Origin: Ignavibacteria bacterium
Lineage (GTDB): Bacteria; Bacteroidota; Ignavibacteria; Tepidaquicellales; Tepidaquicellaceae
NCBI GenBank assembly: GCA_018058125.1
Contig: JAGPCH010000115.1
Span: 1-5,930 of the forward strand
Reading direction: 5' to 3'
DNA length: 5,930 nucleotides
The number at the start of each line of letters is the position of its first letter. Position 1 is the first letter of the stretch. The translations under genes and the position numbers were made by a program. Below the pieces are notes generated by a model that was not told where the DNA came from, did no database searches, and saw only the letters and a program-made list of their open reading frames with translations. Below, in pieces: positions 1 to 5,930 of the stretch.

Positions 1-1
1 G

Positions 2-259
2 GATATATATTATAAGAACATGGATAAACCTATTGGAAACAGGCGTGTAGATTTCTTAGTGGAAGAGAAAGTTCCCATAGAAATAAAAGCGATCATACTT
101 CTCGAAGATGTTCATCTTGCTCAGGCTATCAACTATCTCGAAGCATTCAAACTTGAAGTAGGATTATTAATAAATTTCGGATCGAAAAAACTTCAATTCA
201 AAAGAGTCATGAAAAATGAAAACCAACTGAAAAGGCATGACTATAATAAAAAATTCTAA
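2..259 (+). CDS. GxxExxY family protein, 3' part only (PD-(D/E)XK nuclease-like fold)
   Basis: The reading frame is open to the left edge, so the ATG at 20 is internal and not the start: the codons before it read DIYYKN, which fits the family's usual IYYK stretch. 85 residues are visible, and the family is usually about 120-130 residues, so roughly the last two thirds remain. The fragment shows the PD-(D/E)XK-like core: D17 in RRVDF, then E27 and K29 in IEIKA. A helix with H38, Q41 and NYL (44-46) follows, then the very typical GLLINFG strand (53-59). The family is named for a GxxExxY motif that would lie off the window. Its biological role is not established; a nuclease-like fold is assigned from the family, and activity is unproven. 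The gene is convergent with the dioxygenase gene, and the 87 bp between them show no convincing terminator hairpin. Confidence 0.85.
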   Translation, partial: DIYYKNMDKPIGNRRVDFLVEEKVPIEIKAIILLEDVHLAQAINYLEAFKLEVGLLINFGSKKLQFKRVMKNENQLKRHDYNKKF

Positions 260-346
260 AAAGAAAATTTAAAAATCAAAATCTCATAGTTATCATTAAG
301 ATCATTCCATATCACAGTTCAAACAATTTCATTCCTATTCACGGTC

Positions 347-1321
347 TTATTTCAGCAACAGCATTTCCTTCGTCTGAATATAATCTCCTGTATCAAATTT
401 GTAGAAATAATACCCGCTGCTTAAATTCTCACCATTAAAATTGATCTCATGTGTACCGGCATTCTGATTCTTGTCAATCAACACCATTACCTCTTTACCG
501 AATCCGTCATACACAGTTATCTTAACTTTTGAGTTTACAGGGATCTCATATTTTATCTTTGTACCTGGATTAAAAGGATTCGGATAATTCTGAGATAAAG
601 AATATCCGTTTGCTTCTTCTACCGGATCATTTATTCCTGTCGGCAAATCTATACCGATAGTATAATTCCCGTCATAGCCACCTGTTGCATTTGGAACTGC
701 ATTCATTACAAGATATTGGGGGTTTGAATTATGAAAAACACTGTCAGCTGCATTTGTAGTAGGGTTTGGTCCTCTGCCGGAATATAAAGGAGTTGCATAG
801 ATTGTATTATTAAGAGTATCAGGAAAACAAAACTGTGATGTTACATAAGTAAATGAATTAAGACGAACTTTAAAATGTATATGCGTAGCTCTTCCCGGAT
901 ACCAGCCAGGATATACTGTATCAAAAAATACTGTACCCGTTGCATCAGTTATCTGTGTTCCTCTCATAAATGTTTGACCGACAAAAGCATTGTACCCTGA
1001 ATAATCTCCTTCTTTATCACAATGCCATACGTCTACCAAAACATCCGGGATCGGATTACATTGAGCATCTATAACGTTTATATTCATTCTTAAAGGTAAA
1101 CCGGGTCTGCCTTCAGTTATATCCATTCTAACAAGATTTCCATTTAAATAATACGGACCTTCCGTAGTAGCAGGAGTCAGCCAGCATCCTGCAGCTTCTT
1201 CGAGTCCTTCATTTCTAATGGCTTTAGCCGCTTTGTCAATTGAGCCGAATGTGTTTTTAAATGGAAGCAATGAAGTTATACCAAATGCTCCTATACCTTT
1301 TATAAGATTTCGTCTTTTCAT
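347..1321 (-). CDS. Secreted intradiol ring-cleavage dioxygenase with T9SS C-terminal sorting domain
   Basis: The 324-residue protein is predicted to be a non-haem Fe(III) dioxygenase that cleaves catechol-type rings between the two hydroxyls, related to the protocatechuate 3,4-dioxygenase beta chain. The leader (1-26) has a twin arginine (R3 R4) before a hydrophobic stretch, resembling a Tat signal. The catalytic domain covers about 45-230. It opens with the family's CWLTPATTEGPYY (46-58). By alignment from memory with protocatechuate dioxygenase, the iron ligands are Y107 (GDYSGY), Y141 (PGWYPGR), H147 and H149 (THIHF), with the conserved R144 just before them; all are present. Residues 240-324 form a T9SS type A sorting domain beginning SLSQNYPNPFNP and ending in a basic LLLK, so the protein should reach the cell surface or medium. 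The ATG has an AT-rich leader without a Shine-Dalgarno sequence. It is the last gene of the minus-strand block, 55 bp after the channel gene. The true substrate is unknown, since secreted relatives act on varied catechols. The enzyme class is firm and the export route is inferred. Confidence 0.92.
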   Translation of the reverse strand: MKRRNLIKGIGAFGITSLLPFKNTFGSIDKAAKAIRNEGLEEAAGCWLTPATTEGPYYLNGNLVRMDITEGRPGLPLRMNINVIDAQCNPIPDVLVDVWHCDKEGDYSGYNAFVGQTFMRGTQITDATGTVFFDTVYPGWYPGRATHIHFKVRLNSFTYVTSQFCFPDTLNNTIYATPLYSGRGPNPTTNAADSVFHNSNPQYLVMNAVPNATGGYDGNYTIGIDLPTGINDPVEEANGYSLSQNYPNPFNPGTKIKYEIPVNSKVKITVYDGFGKEVMVLIDKNQNAGTHEINFNGENLSSGYYFYKFDTGDYIQTKEMLLLK

Positions 1322-1376
1322 TTAGTGATTAATTAATTATTCAGGTTATATTGATATAAATATCTTTATTGAGTAT

Positions 1377-2363
1377 TTAAATTTCAGTTGTATTTTTTAT
1401 ATCAGGTAAATCAACTTTTGTATACGAACTTATTTTTTCAAGATCAATTATCGTTTTACCTTCTTCCGGTTCGGAATAAATACTTACAAACTTTGCTCCC
1501 CAGATCAATTCATCGAATTTATATGACGAACGTGAATGAACAATCTGTGCAAACATGTCATCAAATCCTTTTACAAGAATAAAAAACTCTGCATTACATT
1601 CTATAAGATCTTCTTTGGTCTTTCCATACAAAGGACTGTCTTCAGTAATTGGATGATTTATCGTCCATGAAGTAGTAAAAAAAGTGATCTTATCATATTC
1701 GAGTTTTAAATTATCAAACTTCACCTTACCGTCCATGATCCGTGAAAGGAGCAGATCCGCTTCCACGTCGACCATCTGATGATCTGCTCTTTTATTTGCT
1801 ATTCTGAACTGGAGCCCGTTGATATTCTTGTATGGCGCTATAAGCGCATTCTCACTGTATAAAATCTTGGCAGCCGGTCTTACAAATCTTCCCATTAAAA
1901 GACCGGTTGCAACAGCAAGAGATAGAAGTCCGATTAGTGATTCTATGGATGAGATTGTATTTGCATATATACCCACAGGATTAATTCTTCCGTAGCCGAC
2001 TGTCGTGAATGTCTGTGTGCTGAAGAAGAATTCGTTGAGAAATCTTTGAAACTCAGTGCTGGCTTCAATCCCATCGAAATTCGATTCTCCGCCGATATAA
2101 TAAAGAAAAGCAAAAAAAATATTTATTATTAAATATCCACCGAATATCAGTGAGCTGAATTTCATCCAGGACATTGTTATAAGCCATTGATAGACACTGA
2201 ATGTCTCAAAATAAGACAGGCCTTTTCTTATAACGTTGAAACTACCGTCCTTATTAATGATTCTGCTACTGCCTTCAGGTATATAACTTCCAAGCCCAAG
2301 ATCGGTTACTTCATTTTCCTTTTTAATCTTAATTGATGGAATTGTTCTGATTTTATGTTTCAA
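1377..2363 (-). CDS. KirBac-type inward-rectifier potassium channel
   Basis: The 328-residue protein is predicted to be an inner-membrane potassium channel subunit that works as a tetramer. In order it has the KirBac N-terminal signature (DLGLGSYIPEG at 21-31 and INKDGSFNVIRKG at 36-48), an amphipathic slide helix around 52-66, TM1 about 68-90, a pore helix about 106-119, the selectivity filter TTVGYG (120-125) and TM2 about 135-160. The cytoplasmic immunoglobulin-like rectifier domain (165-300) includes WTINHPITEDSPLYG (233-247) and FAQIVHSRSSY...ELIWGAKF, closely resembling KirBac3.1 as I recall it. The residue after GYG is R126, where many K+ channels have Asp. The start codon is TTG: an in-frame TAA lies three codons upstream, and the first in-frame ATG (codon 64) would remove the conserved N-terminal region. 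The gene begins 13 bp after the peptidase stop, with no Shine-Dalgarno sequence, which suggests co-transcription and perhaps coupled translation. Physiological role and gating ligand are not readable from the sequence. Confidence 0.94.
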   Translation of the reverse strand: MKHKIRTIPSIKIKKENEVTDLGLGSYIPEGSSRIINKDGSFNVIRKGLSYFETFSVYQWLITMSWMKFSSLIFGGYLIINIFFAFLYYIGGESNFDGIEASTEFQRFLNEFFFSTQTFTTVGYGRINPVGIYANTISSIESLIGLLSLAVATGLLMGRFVRPAAKILYSENALIAPYKNINGLQFRIANKRADHQMVDVEADLLLSRIMDGKVKFDNLKLEYDKITFFTTSWTINHPITEDSPLYGKTKEDLIECNAEFFILVKGFDDMFAQIVHSRSSYKFDELIWGAKFVSIYSEPEEGKTIIDLEKISSYTKVDLPDIKNTTEI

Positions 2364-2376
2364 TGGTTTTTAAAAT

Positions 2377-4212
2377 TTATCTTGAGCCAAGTACGATCTT
2401 CAAAACAACTTTTTCATTTTTTCTCATAACAATAATTTCAGCTTCCTCACCGGGTTTGAATTCACCCATAGCATACATATAATCATATATGTTTTTTACG
2501 TCTTTACTGCCGAATTTTATAATAAGATCTTCAGCCTGAAGTCCGCTTTTGTCCGCAGGACTGCCTTCTTTCACACCTGCAAGTTTCAATCCTTCTTCGG
2601 TTGAAGAATAATCCGGGATCGTGCCGACATAAACTTTTACATTTCCCATGGATCTTTTTTCATCGTCGGTACTTACAACTTTTATAAAATCGGGTTTGAT
2701 ACCCATTTCATCAAGAGTCATTGCAATATCATATACCATGTTCAATACTCTGACTTCTCCTTCGGAATTGATCTTTTCAACATCATCAGTTGGCGAATGA
2801 TAATCAGTATGCGTCCCTGTAAAAAAATGCAGCACAGGCAGATTCTTTGCATAAAAACTGGAATGATCAGATGGTCCGAACCCGTCAGGAGTTTTAGTAA
2901 TATTAAAATTAAAAGAATTATTTATTGAATCTATCATGGGATTCCAAATGGAAGAAGTTCCGGTTCCGTAAATAATAAGTTTATTATCTGCAAGTCTTCC
3001 GACCATATCCATATTGATCATAGCAACAATATTTTTATTTTCAAACAATTTTGATTTTGCAAAATACGCAGATCCGAGCAAGCCGGCTTCTTCAGCACCA
3101 AAACCAATAAACAGTATGCTTCTTTTCAGATCCTTACTTTCAGAAGAAAATTTCTGTGCCAGTTCCAACAATCCTGCGGTACCTGAAGCATTATCATCAG
3201 CACCATTATGAATTTGCTTATCATTTCCGGCATAAAGCGAACCGTAAAGACCGTAACCGAGATGATCTTTGTGAGCGCCAATGACAATTATTTCATTCCT
3301 GAGAACAGGATCGTTTCCTTCAATAAATCCTACTATGTTTTGAGTTATAACTTTTACAGGTTCTACGTTTGTTTCAATTACAGCATCTACATCATTAAGA
3401 ATAAAGGAATCAGGCTTTTTTGTTGAGTCTATCTTATTTTGAATTGCCAAGAGATCGAGTCCTTTTTGTCTGAAAATATTTTCAATGATCTCTCTTTTAC
3501 AATTTATAATTGGAATCCCTTCATTCTGAAGAACATTGTCATACCTCATTTTTGAGATCTTATCATCACCGGCATTAGGTCCGCTGATAAGTATTATTCC
3601 CGAAGCATTTCCATCCCTTGCGCTGAGAGTTTTAAATCTTGCCTGTTCATATTTTTGAAAAGGATTATTATGAACATCAGCGCCGCCGGGTGAATCCTTC
3701 ATGATCACGATAATCTTATTTGCGATGTCAATGTCATTTCCATCCTTATCTTTGTAATCATCATAATCCTGTTCGGGAGCAGAAATTCCATAACCGAGAA
3801 ACACAAGTTCGCCCTGAGCAATCCCGTTACCTGAAAATCCCAAAGGCATAAAATCTTCCTCTACAGAATGGTTCATTTCTTTTCCTTCAGAGAATAACTG
3901 AAACTTATTATCTCCGCTTAATCTGACGTGAGTATACATTTCGAATGGTTGTGAAAACCCGTTTTCACCTGCCGGCTCAAGCCCGTATTTAATAAATTCA
4001 TTGGTTAGATAACTGTTGGTGAGCGAATCTCCCGGAGTCCCCGGAAATCTCCCTTCGAGATCGTCTGAAGAAAGATATTTAATATGCTGATAGATCTCTT
4101 CTTTGGTAATTTCATTTTTGCGGATATTATCAATATCATCTTTTCCGTCATGAAATGTAAAAGCTGAAACAGAAATAAAAATTATCCCTGCAAGTATTTT
4201 AGAAAATTTCAT
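2377..4212 (-). CDS. Exported M28 family zinc metallopeptidase with PA and PDZ domains
   Basis: The 611-residue protein is predicted to be an aminopeptidase-like di-zinc hydrolase. A Sec-type signal peptide (about 1-20) has no lipobox cysteine, and no T9SS tail is visible, so a periplasmic location is likely. Residues 33-95 form the usual N-terminal segment (YLSSDDLEGRFPGTPG at 46-61). A PA-like insert covers about 130-290 (VFLGYGISAPEQDYDDY). The M28 catalytic domain is about 291-500. Its expected metal and catalytic residues are all present: H314 with D316 (GAHKDHLGYG), D340 (NGADDNASG), E374 as general base and E375 as ligand (GAEEAGLLGS), D402 (NMDMVG) and H472 (TDYHSPTDD). A PDZ domain at about 525-611 (AGVKEGSPADKSGLQAEDLI) may bind substrate or partner C-termini. 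Domain order and length are normal for this Bacteroidota-type architecture. It is the first gene of the minus-strand block. The start is the ATG at 4212, the only one that supplies the signal peptide. Peptide substrates are unknown. Confidence 0.94.
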   Translation of the reverse strand: MKFSKILAGIIFISVSAFTFHDGKDDIDNIRKNEITKEEIYQHIKYLSSDDLEGRFPGTPGDSLTNSYLTNEFIKYGLEPAGENGFSQPFEMYTHVRLSGDNKFQLFSEGKEMNHSVEEDFMPLGFSGNGIAQGELVFLGYGISAPEQDYDDYKDKDGNDIDIANKIIVIMKDSPGGADVHNNPFQKYEQARFKTLSARDGNASGIILISGPNAGDDKISKMRYDNVLQNEGIPIINCKREIIENIFRQKGLDLLAIQNKIDSTKKPDSFILNDVDAVIETNVEPVKVITQNIVGFIEGNDPVLRNEIIVIGAHKDHLGYGLYGSLYAGNDKQIHNGADDNASGTAGLLELAQKFSSESKDLKRSILFIGFGAEEAGLLGSAYFAKSKLFENKNIVAMINMDMVGRLADNKLIIYGTGTSSIWNPMIDSINNSFNFNITKTPDGFGPSDHSSFYAKNLPVLHFFTGTHTDYHSPTDDVEKINSEGEVRVLNMVYDIAMTLDEMGIKPDFIKVVSTDDEKRSMGNVKVYVGTIPDYSSTEEGLKLAGVKEGSPADKSGLQAEDLIIKFGSKDVKNIYDYMYAMGEFKPGEEAEIIVMRKNEKVVLKIVLGSR

Positions 4213-4282
4213 ATGATTTTATTTTAAATTTAACAAACGTTTATATATCTGATAAAAAAGTCAAGATAATAATTAAAAAATA

Positions 4283-4298
4283 TATTTTTGCAAAAATA
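4283..4298. promoter_or_regulatory. Perfect 16-bp palindrome with outward -7-like boxes on both strands
   Basis: The sequence TATTTTTGCAAAAATA is its own reverse complement. Each half, read on its strand, fits the Bacteroidota -7 element TAnnTTTG. Transcription to the left would start near 4284 and give the peptidase gene a leader of about 72 nt; transcription to the right would start near 4297 and reach the lipoprotein gene after about 160 nt. I see no good -33 TTTG at the expected distance on either strand, so an operator for a dimeric regulator is an equal alternative. A second, weaker leftward candidate is AACGTTTG read on the minus strand at 4241-4234, with CTTG 20 bp upstream. The assignment is by motif only. 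Confidence 0.35.
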
Positions 4299-4391
4299 CA
4301 TTACCGCAGATACAGGATTTTATAATTTTGAGGATACTTATTAGAAGAGAAATTCTGCTATATTAAGAAAAAAATAAAGTTCTTACGTTGT

Positions 4392-4422
4392 CTTGTTTTA
4401 ATAATATATTATTTTTAGTTTG
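4392..4422 (+). promoter_or_regulatory. Candidate promoter of the lipoprotein gene
   Basis: CTTG at 4392-4395 is followed after 19 bp by TTAGTTTG at 4415-4422, one base from the Bacteroidota pair TTTG / TAnnTTTG at about the expected spacing. The start of transcription would fall near 4429, leaving a 28-nt A/T-rich leader before the ATG at 4457. The spacer contains a 14-bp AT-only palindrome (4400-4413). The region is so AT-rich that a chance match is quite possible. Confidence 0.3.
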
Positions 4423-4456
4423 TAAAAATAAAATTTTTATTAATAAAAAACATACT

Positions 4457-5110
4457 ATGAAAAAAATCATTTATCTTACACTACTTTTAACATTCTCATG
4501 TTATTTCTATTCTTGCTCATCAGTCACCGATATCTCTGGTACATGGAAAAAGCCCGGTACAATAGCTCAGAAATATACTAAAATAGCTGTACTTGGATTA
4601 GGGAAAAGCAGAGTTAATAATTCAACCATAGAAAATGCTGTCATCACAAATTTAAGAAAATACGGAATCAGTGCAGTATCAGGGTCTAATATTCTTACAA
4701 GCAATTTTCTGGATTCAGACGGTGATGGAAAAGTTGACGATGGAAGCAAAGAACAGATCGCTGATAAGCTGAAGGAAGCAGGCGTAGACGGTGCACTTGT
4801 ACTTTCCTTACAGGATGTTAAGAAATCCGAGCAGTATGTACCCGGAACTTCTTTTTACACACCTTATTCAGGTTTTTACGGTTTTAACAGTTATTACTGG
4901 GGGGCATATAACACTTTGAATACACCCGGATATTATACTCAGACAACCAATTATTTTATTTCTTCCAATTTTTATAACATGAAAGATCTGGATCTTGTCT
5001 GGTCTGCTCAATCAGAAACACTCGATCCTCAGTCAGTAAGCGATTTTGCAGGTTCTTTTGCTCCTGTTATAGCAGAGAAGTTTGCAAGCGCAGGTGTTGT
5101 ATCCAAGTAA
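4457..5110 (+). CDS. Uncharacterised lipoprotein, resembling DUF4136-type proteins
   Basis: The 217-residue protein has a lipoprotein signal peptide: a basic MKK start, a hydrophobic core, and a lipobox FYSC with C20 as the predicted lipidated cysteine, followed by SS. I therefore place the start at the ATG at 4457; the frame stays open upstream to a TTG at 4388, but that would put about 23 non-signal residues before the lipoprotein leader. Mature features are SGTWKKPG (27-34), a beta strand IAVLGLG (43-49), a helix around 55-70, and a strand GALVLSLQDV (112-121). The order strand-helix-strand plus a late LVWSAQSET (180-188) recalls small DUF4136-like lipoproteins, but I am not certain. Two oddities stand out: an EF-hand-like loop DSDGDGKVDD (86-95), and a segment at 132-172 very rich in Tyr, Phe and Gly. 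The gene is monocistronic, with its own terminator 20 bp after the stop. It is divergent from the peptidase gene. Function unknown. Confidence 0.88.
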   Translation: MKKIIYLTLLLTFSCYFYSCSSVTDISGTWKKPGTIAQKYTKIAVLGLGKSRVNNSTIENAVITNLRKYGISAVSGSNILTSNFLDSDGDGKVDDGSKEQIADKLKEAGVDGALVLSLQDVKKSEQYVPGTSFYTPYSGFYGFNSYYWGAYNTLNTPGYYTQTTNYFISSNFYNMKDLDLVWSAQSETLDPQSVSDFAGSFAPVIAEKFASAGVVSK

Positions 5111-5130
5111 ATCATCATAAAATTTATTTT

Positions 5131-5171
5131 ACGGAAGATCTTCTGATAAGAGGATCTTCCGTTTTTTTTTT
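5131..5171 (+). terminator. Strong intrinsic terminator after the lipoprotein gene
   Basis: ACGGAAGATC (5131-5140) pairs perfectly with GATCTTCCGT (5153-5162). The stem continues inward by four more pairs (T-G wobble, T-A, C-G, T-A), giving 14 pairs closed by a GATA loop at 5145-5148. A run of ten T residues (5162-5171) follows directly. This is a textbook Rho-independent terminator on the plus strand. It begins 20 bp after the lipoprotein stop and separates that gene from the xdh gene. Confidence 0.95.
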
Positions 5172-5203
5172 CATAATTTTAGTTGTAAATGAAACATAAT
5201 ATT

Positions 5204-5223
5204 TTTAATTTATTCAAATTAAA
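5204..5223. repeat. Short inverted repeat just upstream of the xdh start
   Basis: TTTAATTT (5204-5211) and AAATTAAA (5216-5223) are perfect 8-bp inverted arms around the spacer ATTC, ending 5 nt before the ATG at 5229. It could be an operator or a weak hairpin at the translation start. Because the arms contain only A and T in an AT-rich region, chance is a real possibility. Confidence 0.35.
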
Positions 5224-5228
5224 TATTT

Positions 5229-5930
5229 ATGTCCGTTAATATTAATTTCATATTAAACGACGAAAAGATTACCTGCGAAGAAAATCCTTCAACAGTACTT
5301 CTCGATTTTATCCGCTCCCGGAAACTGACCGGAACAAAAGAAGGATGTAAAGAAGGTGACTGCGGAGCATGTACGGTTCTGTCAGGTGAAATTGATCAAG
5401 CAAACAACGAAGTGAACTATTCAGCAGTTAACTCCTGTTTGATCCCGATTCAAAATGTAAACAATAAACATATCGTAACTATTGAAGGACTTAACCTTCC
5501 CGGTAAAGAACTTAATCCTATTCAACAGGAATTTGTAAATGAAGGCGCATCTCAATGCGGTTTCTGTACTCCCGGTTTTATTGTTTCCCTGACCGGATAT
5601 TTTTTGAATAAGGGCATATTAAATTCAGATAATGTGATCGATTCTCTTGACGGAAATATATGCAGATGTACGGGACATAATTCAATAATCAGAGCAGCCG
5701 AAAAAATTTCCGGTAAATTTGATTTCTCCATTCATTCCAACGGTACCCGTTATAAATTTCTTTACGAAAACAAGATCATACCCGAATATTTTATTAACAT
5801 AAAAAACAAACTATCTGAATTAAAAAAAATCACTAAGAAAAGATATGAGCCGGAAACTAAATATTTTGTCAGCGGCGGAACGGATCTGTTTGTTCAAAAG
5901 CCAGATGAAATGCTTAATTCATACATTACA
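5229..5930 (+). CDS. xdhA: Xanthine dehydrogenase-type small subunit, [2Fe-2S] and FAD domains (3' end cut by window)
   Basis: 234 residues are visible before the right edge. The N-terminal ferredoxin-like domain (1-80) carries the first [2Fe-2S] set C40, C45, C48 (GCKEGDCGACTVL) and C70. The helical domain (about 95-160) carries the second set C110, C113 (QCGFCTPGF), C145 and C147 (NICRCTGH). All eight cysteines are present. After a linker the FAD-binding domain begins, with VSGGTDLFV (214-222) typical of xanthine dehydrogenase small subunits. The protein should pass electrons from a molybdenum-cofactor large subunit through the two clusters to FAD, and then to NAD+ or another acceptor, during purine oxidation in the cytoplasm. 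A full-length small subunit is about 460-490 residues, so roughly half is present. The start is the first ATG in frame, with the conserved region beginning normally. A large subunit gene probably follows but is not seen. Another molybdenum hydroxylase with the same Fe-S/FAD fusion cannot be excluded. Confidence 0.9.
   Translation, partial: MSVNINFILNDEKITCEENPSTVLLDFIRSRKLTGTKEGCKEGDCGACTVLSGEIDQANNEVNYSAVNSCLIPIQNVNNKHIVTIEGLNLPGKELNPIQQEFVNEGASQCGFCTPGFIVSLTGYFLNKGILNSDNVIDSLDGNICRCTGHNSIIRAAEKISGKFDFSIHSNGTRYKFLYENKIIPEYFINIKNKLSELKKITKKRYEPETKYFVSGGTDLFVQKPDEMLNSYIT

Noticed and set aside
20..259. Complete small gene starting at the ATG at 20
   Set aside because: The frame is open to the window edge and the codons before the ATG match the family's conserved stretch, so this is an internal Met of a truncated gene.
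260..346. Possible terminator between the convergent genes
   Set aside because: Only a weak A/T imperfect repeat (near 252-271) is present, with no GC stem or T-run on either strand.
1353..1364. Small palindrome GATATAAATATC in the channel-dioxygenase gap
   Set aside because: The stem is short and AT-rich with almost no loop and no T-run, so it is neither a convincing terminator nor an operator.
1388..1582. Short plus-strand open frame opposite the channel gene
   Set aside because: It lies wholly antisense to a well-supported KirBac gene and has no recognisable protein features.
3014..3426. Two short plus-strand open frames opposite the peptidase gene
   Set aside because: Both are antisense to the conserved M28/PA coding region, with unremarkable composition; they are shadows.
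4400..4413. 14-bp AT-only palindrome AATAATATATTATT
   Set aside because: It is perfect but made only of A and T in a very AT-rich spacer; I consider it likely to be chance, so it is mentioned only with the candidate promoter.
4388..4456. Longer version of the lipoprotein gene starting at TTG 4388
   Set aside because: It would place about 23 residues before a clean lipoprotein signal peptide that begins at the ATG at 4457, and the region looks like promoter/leader DNA.
4567..4749. Minus-strand open frame inside the lipoprotein gene
   Set aside because: It is antisense to a gene with a clear signal peptide and terminator, with no independent support.

Overview
The window looks like chromosomal DNA of an AT-rich member of the Bacteroidota/Ignavibacteriota group (FCB superphylum). 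Three things point there: a C-terminal type IX secretion (T9SS) sorting domain containing NYPNPFNP, a wording especially common in Ignavibacteria-like genomes; almost no Shine-Dalgarno sequences, with A/T-rich leaders instead; and candidate promoter boxes that fit the Bacteroidota TAnnTTTG element. No mobile element, tRNA, rRNA or CRISPR array was seen.

Layout. (1) Positions 2-259, plus strand: the 3' part of a small GxxExxY / PD-(D/E)XK-like protein gene cut by the left edge. (2) Positions 4212 down to 347, minus strand: a compact block of three genes in transcription order. They are an exported M28 metallopeptidase with PA and PDZ domains, a KirBac-type inward-rectifier potassium channel starting 13 nt later at a TTG codon, and after 55 nt a secreted intradiol ring-cleavage dioxygenase with a twin-arginine leader and a T9SS tail. 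(3) Positions 4213-4456: a divergent, very AT-rich intergenic region with a perfect 16-bp palindrome that carries a promoter-like -7 box on each strand. (4) Positions 4457-5110, plus strand: a small uncharacterised lipoprotein followed by a strong intrinsic terminator (5131-5171). (5) Position 5229 to the right edge, plus strand: the start of a xanthine-dehydrogenase-type small subunit ([2Fe-2S] plus FAD domains), truncated by the window.

How the genes work together: the sequence gives little evidence for one shared pathway. The peptidase and channel genes are close enough to be co-transcribed, and the dioxygenase may be read through from them or have its own promoter. The xdh gene begins a separate unit behind the terminator. 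I see no clear undescribed multi-gene system. The most interesting items are the Tat-leader plus T9SS-tail combination on an iron dioxygenase, the symmetric promoter palindrome, and the lipoprotein with an EF-hand-like loop and an aromatic-rich segment.
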